The position numbers were made by a program, and so were the translations under genes. DNA of 64,000 nucleotides from Stereocaulon alpinum. Taxonomy: Eukaryota; Ascomycota; Lecanoromycetes; Lecanorales; Stereocaulaceae. The stretch lies in NCBI GenBank assembly GCA_018257865.1, contig JAEUBA010000001.1, positions 496,001 to 560,000 on the forward strand. The letters are read 5' to 3'. Below are positions 34,501 through 46,576 of this stretch, in pieces; positions within the stretch are counted from its first letter, which is position 1, and each line of letters starts with the position of its first letter. Below the pieces are notes generated by a model. The model worked only from the letters and a program-made list of their open reading frames with translations, did no database searches and was not told the DNA's origin.

Positions 34501-35780
34501 GCTCCGTAAAGAAGAGCGACGCAAGCTCCGCGTCTCTTTCAAGGCAGACGATGTTCTTGTTCAAATTCGAGAGTTCGTACACGACCCAGAGGAGGAGTTA
34601 GGCCACGAGGATAGCCAAGTACGCGACGTTGGTGATAGCCGAGGCGAGGGTCAGATGTTGAAGATGCACAAAGATCTTGAAGTCATGGACGACGATGAAG
34701 ACTACGAGCCTCCTGATGAAGTCCTGCCCGACTGGTACCTCCCGCGAGGCAAGTATCTACGGCCCCCTGCACCTAAATATCCTGCTAATCACCTCCCAGC
34801 TATTGATTTCAGCGATCTCCCTGCTGATGAGCTCGCTAAAAATTCCACGAGTCGTGGTGGTAAGGCCGAGATCATAAGCTCAGAGCGGGAGGTCCAGGAC
34901 CAGCGAGAATCAAATACGCTGATGGTCGTTTACTCTACACATTCTGATATACCGCCTTCCCCTAGAGAGCCATCTGACCCTTTTTCTGGCGAGCAGAAGC
35001 AGGAAGTAAGTTTTGGGCCGCCGTACGAGGATTATACAAAGGTACGGCCTCCATTCGTTACCATGCCGCTTCAAAGATTTAGCTTACAGTTCATCTAGGA
35101 TCGAGAAGCCCAATATTACGCTTATATCAACAACCAGCGATCGGCCGCTCAACCACAAACACCAGATGTTAACGCTCTTCTTCGCATCATGAACAGCCTG
35201 AAACAGTATCAACCACCGCCACCGCCACTACCGGTGGCTGCACCGCCAAAGAATGAGCTCGAGGCTTTGGTTGCCCAATTTGCTGCTGCCACCAATCAGC
35301 AGCAAGCGCAGCCAATGCAACTGCCGCAGCCGGTGCCGCAACCTGTGCAGCAACCGGCGCCTTCGTTCGGCAATTTGGGGGCTGCTTTGGCGGCTCTAGG
35401 TCAGAACAACCAACCCCAACCTGTTCTTGGCGCGCCTCAGCCCCAGATCGATCTCAAAGCCATACTTGCGCAAATGGGAACTCAGCCTGCACCGCAGGTG
35501 CCTCAGATGCAGGGCTACGGCTTCCAAAACCAGTACCAAAACGAAAATGATCGCAAACGCCAATACGAGCAAGATGATGGTGACTACGGCTATGGCAAGG
35601 GCAAGAGACCCCGTGGAAGTGGACCCGAGAAGAAAAAAGTACGAACAACTGTCACTCCCAACGGCCTACTTGCTAACCCTGCTCTAGTTCCAGTATCACG
35701 GTCCACCTCGTCTTCCATGCAAGTTTTGGCAGGAAGGAAAATGTAGAAAGGGTGACGAATGTACCTTCTTGCACGAATGA
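31560..35780 (+). CDS. PNUTS/Ppn1-like PP1-targeting protein with CCCH finger
   Basis: Nine exons: 31560-32096, 32154-32388, 32449-32511, 32567-33101, 33612-33714, 33767-34278, 34342-35041, 35099-35638 and 35688-35780; 1105 residues, all phases consistent. Order: Gln/Asn/Pro-rich N-terminus (1-255), a basic patch (SRFKKRKSLKEFRRLLEF), an acidic Ser linker, and a helical region at about 360-540 (AVWAKKNVGLSSTVIRTAL, FLLVFYQFVADRFKDSEYTG, ILEKTKLDKVLPRIVKRG) that resembles a TFIIS N-terminal (LW) domain. Near residue 725 lies KLRVSFKADDVLVQIREF, a PP1-docking RVxF motif followed by the hydrophobic/Arg pattern seen in PNUTS. A C-terminal CCCH finger (CKFWQEGKC, KGDECTFLH) is made by the last exon. 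This domain order matches animal PNUTS and the fission-yeast Ppn1 class, which link PP1 to RNA polymerase II termination. Orthology is inferred from architecture. Intron 4, 510 nt, is unusual. Confidence 0.82.
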
Positions 35781-36144
35781 TGGCGTTCAATATTGGGTAT
35801 CGGTAGGATTGGCTTTCATATGAGCCGACAGTCCATTCTCATCAAAATACGTCAGCGCAGGCATAGCTTCGGCGTTTCGTGGCTCCGAAGCTTCCTCATT
35901 TTAGCGGCATTGCACCTGCGGCTCAGCGTTCTTCATGCGCTCCAACGATTCTATTTACTTTCCAATATTGCACGAACATCCACGATGTCAGCTTGAGCCT
36001 GAAGCTACTCTTTAGGTTCTATAAAATAGCTATCACAGAAGTTCAATAGATGGATTCATTGTTTGACCTATTTCGATAATATTACTTGGCTTACTGAGTA
36101 CAATTTGCCCCACCAATAGCCAATCTAATCTGACAGCATATATC
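35781..36144. other. Intergenic, nothing recognised
   Basis: 364 bp between the PNUTS-like gene and the DUF218-like gene. It contains the 3' UTR of the first and promoter of the second; no motif stands out. Confidence 0.45.
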
Positions 36145-37241
36145 ATGGTAGCATGGAAAGATATGGCTGTCGACCATCTCATTGTAGTCTGCTGCCACGC
36201 GATCTGGCTCAGTGGAGGCACCAAAGGTGTAAATGAGGATGAGTGGTAAGCTCTGATGAACAGCAATCCACCATTATACTCTATACTAGTTTGATTTGAG
36301 ACACTGCGCCGCCAAGCATTTTCTGCTATAGGCGACTGATAGCCTTGCCTACCATATCCAGGGCTATCGAAACATTCCAAAAGGGCGAAACGCCCACTTT
36401 CATCGATCATATCAAAGCTAGCATCCGAGTCTTGAAAGAACAGCCGGACTCAATGCTTGTCTTCTCTGGGTAAGCGTTCAGCAATCCGCACCCCGTCCCT
36501 CTACTAAGGACTGATAAAAGCTAGTGGTGCTACGAAGCGCGATAGAACGCCATTAAGCGAAGGCGAATCATATCTGGTTTGTCGAGTTTTCTTTCTCACC
36601 CTGCAATGCCGTCAGAAACATTCATGACGCCTTCCCTCCTGCCCTGTCCAAGAACAACCAGTACTTGCTACCAGCAATATACACACAACCCCTTCCCACC
36701 AACCACCATCCACCCCCTCAAACCTCCACATCTAACAACCCCCCCAACCCAGAACCTAGCCCATACCCTTACCCACCCCACCCAGCACCCCTCCCTCTCC
36801 GCCGAAACGCACGCCACTGACTCCCACCAAAACCTCCTATTCTCAATCATCCATTTCCACCACCTTACTTCCCGCTACCCAACGCACATAACCCTGATCA
36901 CCCATGCCTTCAAACTCTCCCGCTTCCACGATATCCACGTCCCCGCTATCCGCTGGCCTTCACATCGCATAAGACTTATAGGTATTGATCCACCTGAGCA
37001 CGTCACGCTGAGAGCTGTGCTTGAGAAGGGAGAGAGGGAGAGGGGGTATGGGGTTTGGAAAGGGGATTTGTATGGGGTTGGGGAGGTGTTGGGGCGGAAG
37101 AGGGCCGTAAGGGGGTGGGTTGAGGGGATGGAGGCGGTAGGGGTAGGTGAGGGGGAAGGGGTTAGGGAGTTGTTGGGGTGGAGGGGTGGGGAGAGTGGGG
37201 TTGAGATCTATCCGGGGAGGCTGCCGTGGGATGAGGGGTGA
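36145..37241 (+). CDS. DUF218/YdcF-like protein
   Basis: Conserved fungal protein of the DUF218 (YdcF/SanA-like) fold; bacterial relatives bind nucleotides, but the fungal role is unknown. Exons 36145-36245, 36362-36469 and 36525 onward are well supported: DHLIVVCCHAIWLSGG, then ETFQKGETPTFIDHIKAS, VLKEQPDSMLVFSGG and ATKRDRTPLSEGESYL. The last part reads HATDSHQNLLFSIIHFHH, THITLITHAFKLSRF and YPGRLPWDEG with stop at 37241. The junction between GESYL (to 36576) and the last frame is not resolved; no ideal donor is seen and the intervening sequence is C-rich low complexity, so an indel or unusual intron is possible. Composition is extreme: 36661-36780 has 61 C and 5 G, 37081-37200 has 77 G and 4 C. 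Confidence 0.65.
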
Positions 37242-37839
37242 AGATGGAGGCGGTAGGAGTCGAAGGGGGGATGAGGTGGGAGTGGGCTGAGCAGTTGGTA
37301 GCTGAGGGATAACTCCTCTTTACGTCGGATACTCTGAACTTTCGAGGTTTCTAAGAGCGTTCAGTAGAAGACGTCTTCGAAGCTTGAAAAGAAGGGATTC
37401 AGTCAGCGCCGATTGCTAGGGTTGGCTCGTTCCTGTGCTTATCTAGCTCTTGAAGACTCCATGCGTGGACGCTATTGTAATGATAAGGAAATGGACCTGA
37501 GTAGGTTGTGCCTCCAACACTAGATGGAAAATGGACTAGAATGTACTATGATATGATATGAGTTCTCCTTGAAAACACCAGTGCCCCTAGCCTTCATGTC
37601 AGTGTACAAAGGTTGATGCTGATGTTTATCTACACTCTCTCAATAATGCTGTATGTAACAAGTAGTGAAGAAAGGGTTCAATTTGAGCAGACCAAACCAA
37701 CGAAAATCAGCACGCGAGAAAGAGAAAGCATCCTACTCCAATGAATCGCCGACGCTACGCTTGTGATGCACCAAAACAATTAATAGAATGCTAACCCACG
37801 CTATGCGAGCAAAGAACCGACCCAGAAAGGACACTTGTT
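37242..37839. other. Convergent intergenic region
   Basis: About 600 bp between the 3' ends of the DUF218-like and phospholipase D genes. The beginning is G-rich, continuing the skew of the gene end. No gene or repeat was identified. Confidence 0.5.
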
Positions 37840-40800
37840 TCAGTTGCTATGAGTTGTCAGTCTTGCGATATGGATCGAGAGATGATTGGGCGACTTACTA
37901 TATTTCCAAAGGCGCCAACCCGTCAATACTGTAAAGCCAATTTCCACCCTGCTCCTCCTTCTCAAGCCAATCATATGGCCAAGTGACTAAATGGCCTTGC
38001 ACCATATGCATCAGCTCCTCTGCATCAGCTCGACTGATGATGTCGTCGCTGGCATGAAATTCCCTCCGCGAGCTGCGCGTAGTAGCTCGCCTTCTCCGCT
38101 TCTGGGTCGACGCGTTTCGGTTTGGTGCCTCTGAGTAAGTGACCGAGGGTAGGGACTGCATTTTGCTCGTATTTTCTGATTCAACGGTAGCAGAGGGTTT
38201 GAGCTCATTCGAAATCCGTTGGGCTGATTTCTCGTCGAGGACGCCATCGACGCTAGGTGACTCCGGACGTTGTGCATTTGCATCCCTTGTATGGCGCTCG
38301 GCTGCGTCCTTCTCAGCTTGGTCAGCCCACTCTTCAACGTTGCCCATCAAACGATTGTCTTGATGAATGTCCTTGACGTCCTTATGTCCAAGGCCGTGTG
38401 TGAGCTTCTCTCCGAGGTGCGCGCCCCTCGATTCGGCTTCAGCAGCCTTTTCGCCTATGGGTCCTAGCAAGCGGAGCTTGTCAGAAAGGCTAGCCTGGCC
38501 CGGAGGTCCACTGCTACCAGGAGCTTCTTGCTGCATCTTTTCCCGACTTTTGCCGCCACCGTGTGCGCGAGAGAAACGATCCGCATATGCAAAATATTCC
38601 TTGTATTCCTTCCAGGATTTGACTTCATTGTCTGGCATACAGCGGAAGACTTGCCGAAACAATTTGGTATTGTTCTCAGCTATGGTATGCCAAGTATCAA
38701 TGTAAAATGCGTCATTTAGAGGGTCACGCATGCAGTCTTTGTCAACCAAAGGTCGCTTCATGTCAGCAACGAGTGGATTTGTGGACTCTGTCGTCTTTTG
38801 GGAGGGAGTTCGTTGTGGTGAAGGGCCTCCGATATCAGTATCGTCAGTCACTGGTAGGGGAGGCAGGGTAGACGTTTGAGAGCGCCCATGTGACGATGAG
38901 CTAGTGCCACATAAGGTCTCTGAAGGTGGAAGCGCTGAATTGCCTCCATCCTCGGTGAGGCGAGAGGTTGACCTCTGGCGTGTCTCCACCTTGTCTGGCA
39001 TAGATGGTTTGCCTTTAGCTGCTTTTGTATCTTCTGGCGATAATAATACCTCTTTGCTGCCAGTCGAACCCATCATTAGGTAGGTATCACGACGTCCGGA
39101 TCTACCAGCTTGCTCTTCCCGGTTCATCGCATCCGCACCCTCACCGTCTACGTCCTTCTTATGGTCTGCATTGTTGGTGACGCGAGGATCCTCCGTAAGC
39201 TTTTTGCCTGACTTCAAATTTGGGTTGTTGGCCTGCTCCCAGTCAACGTCGTGATTAAAACTCGACATGTACTCCGACTTTTGAAGGACCTCGTCTTGTT
39301 TCTGGTGTTTTGATTCCAATAACTTATCCTCTGTTTCTCGATTTGACGCCTCTGCACCGTGGAAATTGTTCATGTCTTTCTCCCACTGTTCACTTCGTCG
39401 ATCCTCCTCCTCTTGTTGCTCTTCCTCCAGTACTTCATCAACATCAATACCAAGATGCTCTCGCATGAGGCGCATGCGAAGTGTATGAGCAAAACGGCCT
39501 ACGAGATATGGTTGACCATTCATTGTCGACCAAAGCATGTCAGTATCCCGGACGACAGCTGCACATTCAGAGTCCCGGGAACCGAGCATTGAGCGCTCAT
39601 TGATATTCGCAGAGCCGATGATGGCAGTCCTATCATCGACCACCATGCATTTAGCGTGTATATAGAGTTGCTCGGTCACAAGCTGTTTCATGGGACCAAT
39701 CTTCCCCCAGGAACGAAGGCTGTAGAATTGGATGTAGTCTTCAGGCTCAATGCCCTCAGCACGTATTCGGCCAAAGATTGATCCTTTCCCTCTACAGATA
39801 CTCCTAAACTGGCATTGCATGATGAGCCTGACACTGGTGCCATCTTGTTGATCGACAGTGTTTTGAAAGCCAGGCATGAGGGGAATCATTATAACGGCTC
39901 GCCAATGCTCTTTCTTTCGCGAAGCTCGAATGATACGCTCGACGAGAGCATCGCCGATCTTGTTCTCGATGCTTGTCCCTTCAACCTCGCAGCTGGTGAT
40001 GAAGAATTGGTTCTCAATGTATACAAAGTGCTCCGATTGCTCTATCAACTTGAGGTAAGCATTCATGATGCTGCATTCTGTAGTCTCAGGTGTGCCTAGC
40101 GACCACCAGCAGGCTGATCGCAGGATCTGGACTTCGCAAGTGCCATTGAGTCCTAGAACTTCCAAATCTGCAGGGATGAAATCTGGTGGTGGCAGTAGGA
40201 ATGGTGTAGGTCGAGTCGGCCTGCGCTGGCGCAGAATGTAATTCCAACGCTGCACGAAATGTCTCGTAAGGTCGCGGGCAGGTTGACCAACGACCTGCAT
40301 ATGGATGTCGTGCCACGGCATCCGCTGAACCTGTTCCCTGTCATACATTTCCTCATATGGCTTGTCCAAGGCGTAGAAGTCCTGTACCCTGGGATTGGAG
40401 TAGTCTTTTCCAGGCCAGAGCTGGCAATGGTCGGCATCCTTCGGCGCGTCAGACACCTCGAAGCCTGTCAACTTGTCGTCCGCGACGGTATGTTGAGGGG
40501 TGTCCCAACGCCCGAAACAAAGATCGATACCTCCAACGAAAGCCACCATGTGATCAATGATGCATATCTTCTCGTGGTGAGCCCAGAAGAAAGTGTTTTG
40601 TCTGAATTGATTTGGCGATCGTTGCACGAAGACGTTTGGATGCAGGTCGAGGAGGGAGAATTTCGTGTACTCAGAATCAATGGGAATGGCTGAATTGATG
40701 TTCCGGTACACAATGACGAAAACTTTGACCCCCTCTCGTGCCTTTCGTTGGAGTAGTCTGTCAAGCCGCCACTTTTGACTAATCGCGGCAGGCCTTCGCA

Positions 40801-43372
40801 TGTAAAGCTCCGGACTAAGCCACCAATCGTGAATGTAGATTACGTCTTTGGCCATGCTTATCGCACGCGAAACATTCCACATGTAATCCCTCCCGTCGAC
40901 CAGCCATTGTGCGAACACATTTGATCGGACTGGAGCAAAGCTTTCGAAACGCTTGGGCTTACCCCACGGTGAATAAGTTGACATGTACCTAATTGATTCC
41001 TCGAATTGGTGCAGTTGTCTTTCATTCTTGGCCAACAATTTGAGCTTTCTTTCCGAATTCGCTAATCTCAAGCTATGATGCTTGGGGTGGGAAGCCGATT
41101 CCTTGGCTGCCATTGCCATGTCTTTCGGCTTCTGATCCCGCAGACGCTTCCCTTTAGTCTGAATCGTGAAGGCTGAATCTACTAGAAAGACATCATAGAT
41201 GTTCATTTCCTCTGGAGAGTCTACACAGACCACGTAGCTATGGCGGACGCAAAACCACTTCGGACCGTGGCGACCTTTAATGAGGGACGGTGTCCATGCC
41301 TTTCGGAAATCTATGCCTTTCCCTGACTGAATAATGAGCAGTCCTTCTTTCCCATGGTAGCTCGATTCAGCGGCAAGCCTCACGCCCAAAGCAGACAGCT
41401 CAAGAAACTTGCATAGTCGGTTGCTCTCAGGGCGAAATATGAGATATCGGATCATCTGCTGAAGGTAGATTTCAAGCTTTTTCCGCTGCCTTTCAGGGTA
41501 GGTCTCCCTGCGTGTTGATACTCCGTCCCCACTCTGTACATTGGCCACGCTAGATTTGCGTCTTGTGTGGCCCAGTGAGGGACGTACTTTCTTCTTCTTG
41601 TTGGATCTTTCTGCGCCGCTTGCATCACCTCCACTACGCCCTGTCTCGTCACCGTCATTATCCACTTCCTCACCAGAGTCACTGAGGTTGTCGAGGCCTC
41701 TGATCCCACGGAGATACGGAAAAGTGCTGCGCGGGAAGTGGGGCAGCTTCGTACGAGCATCGTCTCTTTTCAGCTGAACATACTTTTGAGCCCCAATTTG
41801 GAATTTATAGCGTGCGTGTAGGTTTGCAAAGTCCCTAAGAGCACGGTGTATGACCCATTTCATTCTCGTCAATCCATTTCCATACTCCATTTCGATCCGG
41901 AATATCATATGACGATCTCCGGATTTAGAGTCAACCTGCTTGCTATCGGTGATTCGGACTTTAAGCTGCTCCAGCAGAATTGGTATCCGCTTGTTGCCAT
42001 GTTCGTCTCTCTGGAACATACTGGCAAGCATCAAAGCGGCAGGAACACCAGCAGTAAGCTCGGCAAGTAACTCAGCAGATTTAGCATGATCGATGGTGTT
42101 TTCAGCTCTTCGACGTTGACCGATCATCTTCAGCCCGGCCTTCAACTGTCGCCATTTTGCTGCACTAAGGGTAGTGGCACGCTCCCCACGGGGTAACCTC
42201 CACTGTGAGAATGGGGACACATCGACGCCTTCATTCGTTGCTGCAAACCCGGTAAATCGTCTAAAATTACTTGGCCGACGTTCTTCGGTGGATTGCTGTT
42301 GGCTATGCTTCCGATTTCCTGCATAGCTCAAACCCCGTGCGGTCCATGCACCACCTCTTCGCCATCGATTGTTATGACTCAATCTGTCTCGGCCTTCGTC
42401 CTCGGAAACGCCCTGACGACCTTCGCTGGGTAGATCTGTCATGGTCGCCCTTCGAGGGAGGAAAGAAGGCCGAAATCTTTCACTAGGTATCATAGAACTA
42501 TTAGATAAGATATTAGGGCGCGAGCTACGCGTAAAAGGGCTTTTTGGCGTTGATGGAGCCGTTTGAGCAGTCCCATCTTGTGGCCGTCGACTCTTTCGTC
42601 TTCGTCTTCGAGCAGAGTCTCGTGGGCTCTCCTCACCAGTACTTTCCTCAGCATCAGCATCGAGATCACTGCCTTCTTCTTCCAGCGGAGTGGGCATGAT
42701 ATCCCCTCCCTCTGGGTTTTGTGAGAAGTTGGAAGGTGGAAGCCGCTCATCAATAGAGTCTCCACCAGTGGTGAAACCGCTGGGCGTCCTTGTATGAGCT
42801 TGCACTCCAGCAGGATTTGCTAGAGCCTTCAGCTTTGTAAGTAACGAACCGGTCCGTTTCTCTTTAGATCCAGCCTCGCCATCTGGGATATCGCCCACGT
42901 CAGATCTCCACGGGGCACCACTTCCCTGCTCGCTGCCCGGAGCAAGTCGTGAGAATTGGACACCAGGACGACCAGGCGGCGTCGTGGGCTCCCTTTCTTC
43001 GAGTCTTGTTCTTCGACTTTGTATATGACTGTCAAGGTCCGCAGAAGCCCGCCTTTGGACTAAATCATGTGCAATACCAAGAAGCCGTGGTACTCCTCCG
43101 TTTGGGTCGCTCTTTCCACTCCCGGCAGCGATATGATTGCCGAATGGGAAGCCGGCAGTAATGTGTAAATCCTCGGCCAGAATAGGTTTGTAGCCATCCA
43201 CAATGTCGTCCTTTTCGACAGAGCTCTTGAGCTTCTCTTCCTTAAGTATTGGGGAATATGTTGTTTGCTTGTGGAACTCTGAAGTACTGGCATTTGGCAG
43301 CGGAACTGGCGAAGGATGCGCATTGGGAGGAAGGCTGTCAGGAGGAAGGTATGATCCGCTACTCTCTGCCAT
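37840..43372 (-). CDS. Phospholipase D (PX-PH-HKD)
   Basis: Eukaryotic phospholipase D of the PLD1/SPO14 type, hydrolysing phosphatidylcholine to phosphatidate at membranes. One very long exon (43372-37899) encodes nearly all of about 1826 residues. Order: disordered Ser/Arg-rich N-terminus; PX-like domain near 460-570 (RIPILLEQLKVRITD, MKWVIHRALRDFANLHARY); PH-like region near 670-760 (GRHGPKWFCVRHSYVVCVDS); first catalytic motif HHEKICIIDH with FVGGIDLCFGRWD near 932; second motif HAKCMVVDDRTAIIGSANIN near 1239; long charged C-terminal extension ending WPYDWLEKEEQGGNW. Both H-x-K-x4-D motifs are intact. The frame ends with TAG at 37900-37898, but that TAG overlaps a GTAAGT donor. Splicing a 52-nt intron to 37846 gives the ending LEIYN and stop at 37842-37840. 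I prefer this ending; the difference is two residues. The gene may be called PLD1 or SPO14 by homology. Confidence 0.94.
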
Positions 43373-43889
43373 CTTGTCAAGGTCTCGCGTATGACGCCAA
43401 ACGCAAGCAAAGCCTCCTTCCCCTTTTCGAGCGTTCCCCTTGTAGCGCTGTGAGATGCATAGGGTTGATCCTTAGCAATAGTAGGGCATAGTCTAGACAA
43501 GTTGAGACTGTCTCCAAAGCGTCTCTTCCACGTCGCTCTCTCTGTTAGGGTTCTCGATTATGTCAGAGTCGTTGCGATTTCGAGAATGCCGCCGGATCCT
43601 TTACATCCTTGTTTTGGAGCTCCTCATGTGCAATCCTAGGTCGCCAACAGTACTCTTCGCGCTGCCGGAGATCTACTACAACATCCGCTTGCTTGTATGC
43701 TGATTCATTAATAGACACGAAAGCTCGATGGCCTGTAAAACAAGTAATATCGAGACTCGCGCGTCAGGTGCTCTTGGCATAGGCTGAATTAGGAATCTCT
43801 CCCGAATCTTCAGCGCTAGTAAACAGCTTGCGACCCTTTCCTCGCCTTTCCTCGTTTTCTGCACATATCAATATCTGGCCACTAATGTG
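43373..43889. promoter_or_regulatory. Divergent promoter PLD / MRM1
   Basis: 517 bp between two divergent start codons, so it should hold both promoters. No specific binding site could be identified with confidence. Confidence 0.45.
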
Positions 43890-45862
43890 ATGCTGAGCGC
43901 TCCCTGGTATCTCAGCAATGGGACTTTGTACAAACGGTCCTTAGTGCGAATATACACGCTAAAGCTCCAGACTTTCCAAGCGTTCATTTCAACTAACACA
44001 GCGATCAACAATTCGCTTAGGAGATCACATTATGAAGGTGCCCGGTCAGAGAGGGGACTTTCGGGGAGAGATGGGAGGAGCTCGAATGGAAGAACTGGGA
44101 GAATATCGCATCGTGAACGGATGGGAAGGCCGAACCTCGGGCAAGGGCACGGTATAGAAGGAACTGAAGGTTTTACGGGAGTCAATGAACGCCAACCCGC
44201 GCCGAGGCATGGAAGATCCACACGTGGAAGAGCCACAACGAATCGAAGAGAAACCGCTTTCGATCGCCCCTCTCGCGAAACCCAACGGGCATATGCGCCC
44301 CAACCTGGTGGTAATAGAGCCCTGCGTCGGGCAGTAAGATTTGGGCATACGATCGAGAAGCCGCCGAAGGAAGCATCAAATGCTGCCACCCGCCAAGCAA
44401 TACATCTCAACGATTTCTCTCGAGGTGATCGCCACTCCGCTGAACCTGGGCGAACAACTCATGCATCGCGTCGCGTGTTGCGATGGAAGCAGGGTAAAGA
44501 GGACTATCAAAAGTTCTCAATGCCGGAGGATCTACGAAAAGATTCGGAAAACGATACAGAGGTTCCTAGGCGCTCTTTCACAATGGGAAGACGAGAGGAC
44601 TTATCTTATCGCGCCATGTATGCCAATGGCTCAAGGGACATCGACCAGGGTTCTTCACATAGCCGTCCGTATGGAGAGTATGGAAGAAATAGACCCCGAG
44701 ATGACGACCAATCACCTAGAGATCGAGAGTCTGACGCTCCCTTGAGTATGCCATATACTACACCAGCGTCCGAATTTCTCTACGGTACTTCAGTCGTTGT
44801 TTCTGCGCTCCTGTCCTCGCGCAGGAAGCTCTACAAATTGTACATATATGAAGGGGACAATAGAGAGGTTCGCAATCAGGATATGAGGATTCGGGGTCTT
44901 GCCGTCGATCGGAATGTCGTCGTGGAAAGAGTAAAGGGAGGCTGGCTACGGTTAATGGACAAAATGAGCTTAGGACGTCCTCATAACGTGGGTTAATACC
45001 CTGACTTTATTTGCTTACACGCCCTTCGAAGTCTGACTCCACGTTCCAGGGTTACATACTTGAAGCGTCGCCTCTACCGAAGCTACCTGTCACCGGCTTT
45101 CGAAGTGTTGGAACGCAACGGAAAAGTTTCGATGTCATATTAGACTACCAGTCCCGTGAAGATGAAGCCGTTAACGGCACTGAAACCGAGATCAAGTACG
45201 ATGCCGGCTTCCCAAGGTATCCACTAGTCCTCCTCCTGGACGGTATTGTGAGTTGCTCCATCCATTGCATCATTCTATGTGAAGGTGAAGACCTTGCTTT
45301 TGTGTCAGGCCTGCTCACACCTTATTAGCTCGATCCAGGGAATCTCGGAGCCATTCTGCGGACGGCCTTTTTCCTTGGGGTTGATGCGGTCGCCATCTCC
45401 AACCGTAGCAGCGCCCCTTTGTCTCCCGTTGCGCTTAAGGCTTCAGCGGGTGCTTCCGAAAGTTTGCCCCTTTTGACGGTGAATCAGCCAGGACAGTTTC
45501 TGGACAAGTGCCAGAACAATGACTGGAAGATCTATGCTGCTGTGACACCCAGCCCAGGCAAGTCGCCAAGAATAGGCCACTATTTCACCACTTCAACGCT
45601 CGGATGTCCCGTCCGGAAACACCCGTGCATTGTGGTTCTTGGTGGCGAGGGTGAAGGCTTGCGCTGGAATATACAGTCAAAGGCAGATTTTAGCGTTGGA
45701 ATAGAGGGTCAACGGCTTGGACAGAACCAGGTTGATAGCTTGAACGTTAGTGTCGCTGCGGGGTTGCTGTGTGATGCCTTTCTTCGGAAGCCATCCGTTT
45801 ATAAGAACGGCTCTAAGACGGGCGAAAGCGACCCTAAAGTTGTGGAGAATCGAATCTTCTAA
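43890..45862 (+). CDS. MRM1: MRM1-type mitochondrial rRNA 2'-O-methyltransferase
   Basis: SpoU-family (SPOUT) methyltransferase predicted to modify a ribose of the large mitochondrial rRNA. Exons 43890-44987, 45050-45247 and 45329-45862; 609 residues. The N-terminus (MLSAPWYLSNGTLYKRSLVRIYTL) is basic and fits mitochondrial import. A long Arg/Gly-rich disordered stretch follows to about 300. The substrate-binding L30e-like part starts at EFLYGTSVVVSALLSSRRKLY. SpoU motif 1 is LDPGNLGAILRTAFFLG, motif 2 is CIVVLGGEGEGL, and motif 3 is DSLNVSVAAGLL. All SAM-knot motifs are present, with the catalytic Arg and Asn. The start is the first ATG in frame (43890). It is longer than yeast Mrm1 because of the N-terminal disordered insert. 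Confidence 0.92.
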
Positions 45863-46576
45863 TTATCCTACTACAGATACCCAACGTTGCATTGTACATA
45901 GATGTAAAGTCACGGCCTCCAGGCCTAGTCCATTCCATAACAGACCTGACATGCTGTTGCTATTGAGACGCGAAGGCTTACTACCAATGGACGACAAGAT
46001 GAACAAATCTTTGGTGTCCTACAGGCTTCATTAGTGGGCCTGCTCGGAACTCGTCCAGAAACAACAATGATCTCGTGGTTTCCCCAGCCAAAGGCCCTAT
46101 AAGCGAGCCAACTGCAAAGTCACCAATTACAGTAGATGGCAACTCTCAGGGTGCCTTGGGGGGCGGTGCTGTAGGGAGCTCTGGGGGTGACTCCTCAGGG
46201 GGCTTTCGTCAAGGACACAAAAAAGATCATGCTACCCCGAGTCTCGGAGGCGGGAGCCGCCCGGAGATCCGTTGCTTCTTAGGCGCTGACAACGTTCTAA
46301 GGGCGCGCTTAGAGGGGCCCCCCTCCCCAGAAAAACGTGATTTTTTTTGTGTCCCTGACGAGAGGTGCTTGTAAGGAAATCGATTATGCCTGCGACCCGG
46401 TAAAAGCCCGGCTCGTAATCTTCTCACCTGAGGATTCATCTCGACTCGTCAATTATGCTACTTGGTCCATAACAGGTCGCTTAATCCTGAACATTGGCTA
46501 TTCCGAACCACACCTAGCACGAGCTGACATCGTTTGGGCCGAAGATAGCTTGGATCTGTCAGAGACAGATGCAGTA
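45863..46576. other. Spacer with a MITE-like element
   Basis: 714 bp between MRM1 and dihydroorotase in tandem. It contains the inverted-repeat element at 46203-46364. The dihydroorotase frame stays open upstream to 46337, inside the right end of that element, so a longer N-terminus is formally possible. The segment 46146-46202 is unusually G-rich. Confidence 0.55.
46203..46364. mobile_element. MITE-like element with 29-bp terminal inverted repeats
   Basis: A 162-bp segment bounded by 29-bp inverted repeats. Left end (46203-46231) begins ctttcgtcaaggacac; right end read inwards on the minus strand (46364-46336) begins ctctcgtcagggacac. Both continue with an A run and atca-t/c-g. The ends align without gaps, and all the differences I count are transitions. 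The interior is GC-rich with smaller inverted repeats and no coding capacity. I see no target-site duplication, so insertion is inferred from the ends only. A structured regulatory hairpin is the alternative. Confidence 0.55.

Noticed and set aside
36668..36850. Trp/Gly/Val-rich minus-strand open frame
   Set aside because: Produced by the extreme C-rich composition of the DUF218-like gene.
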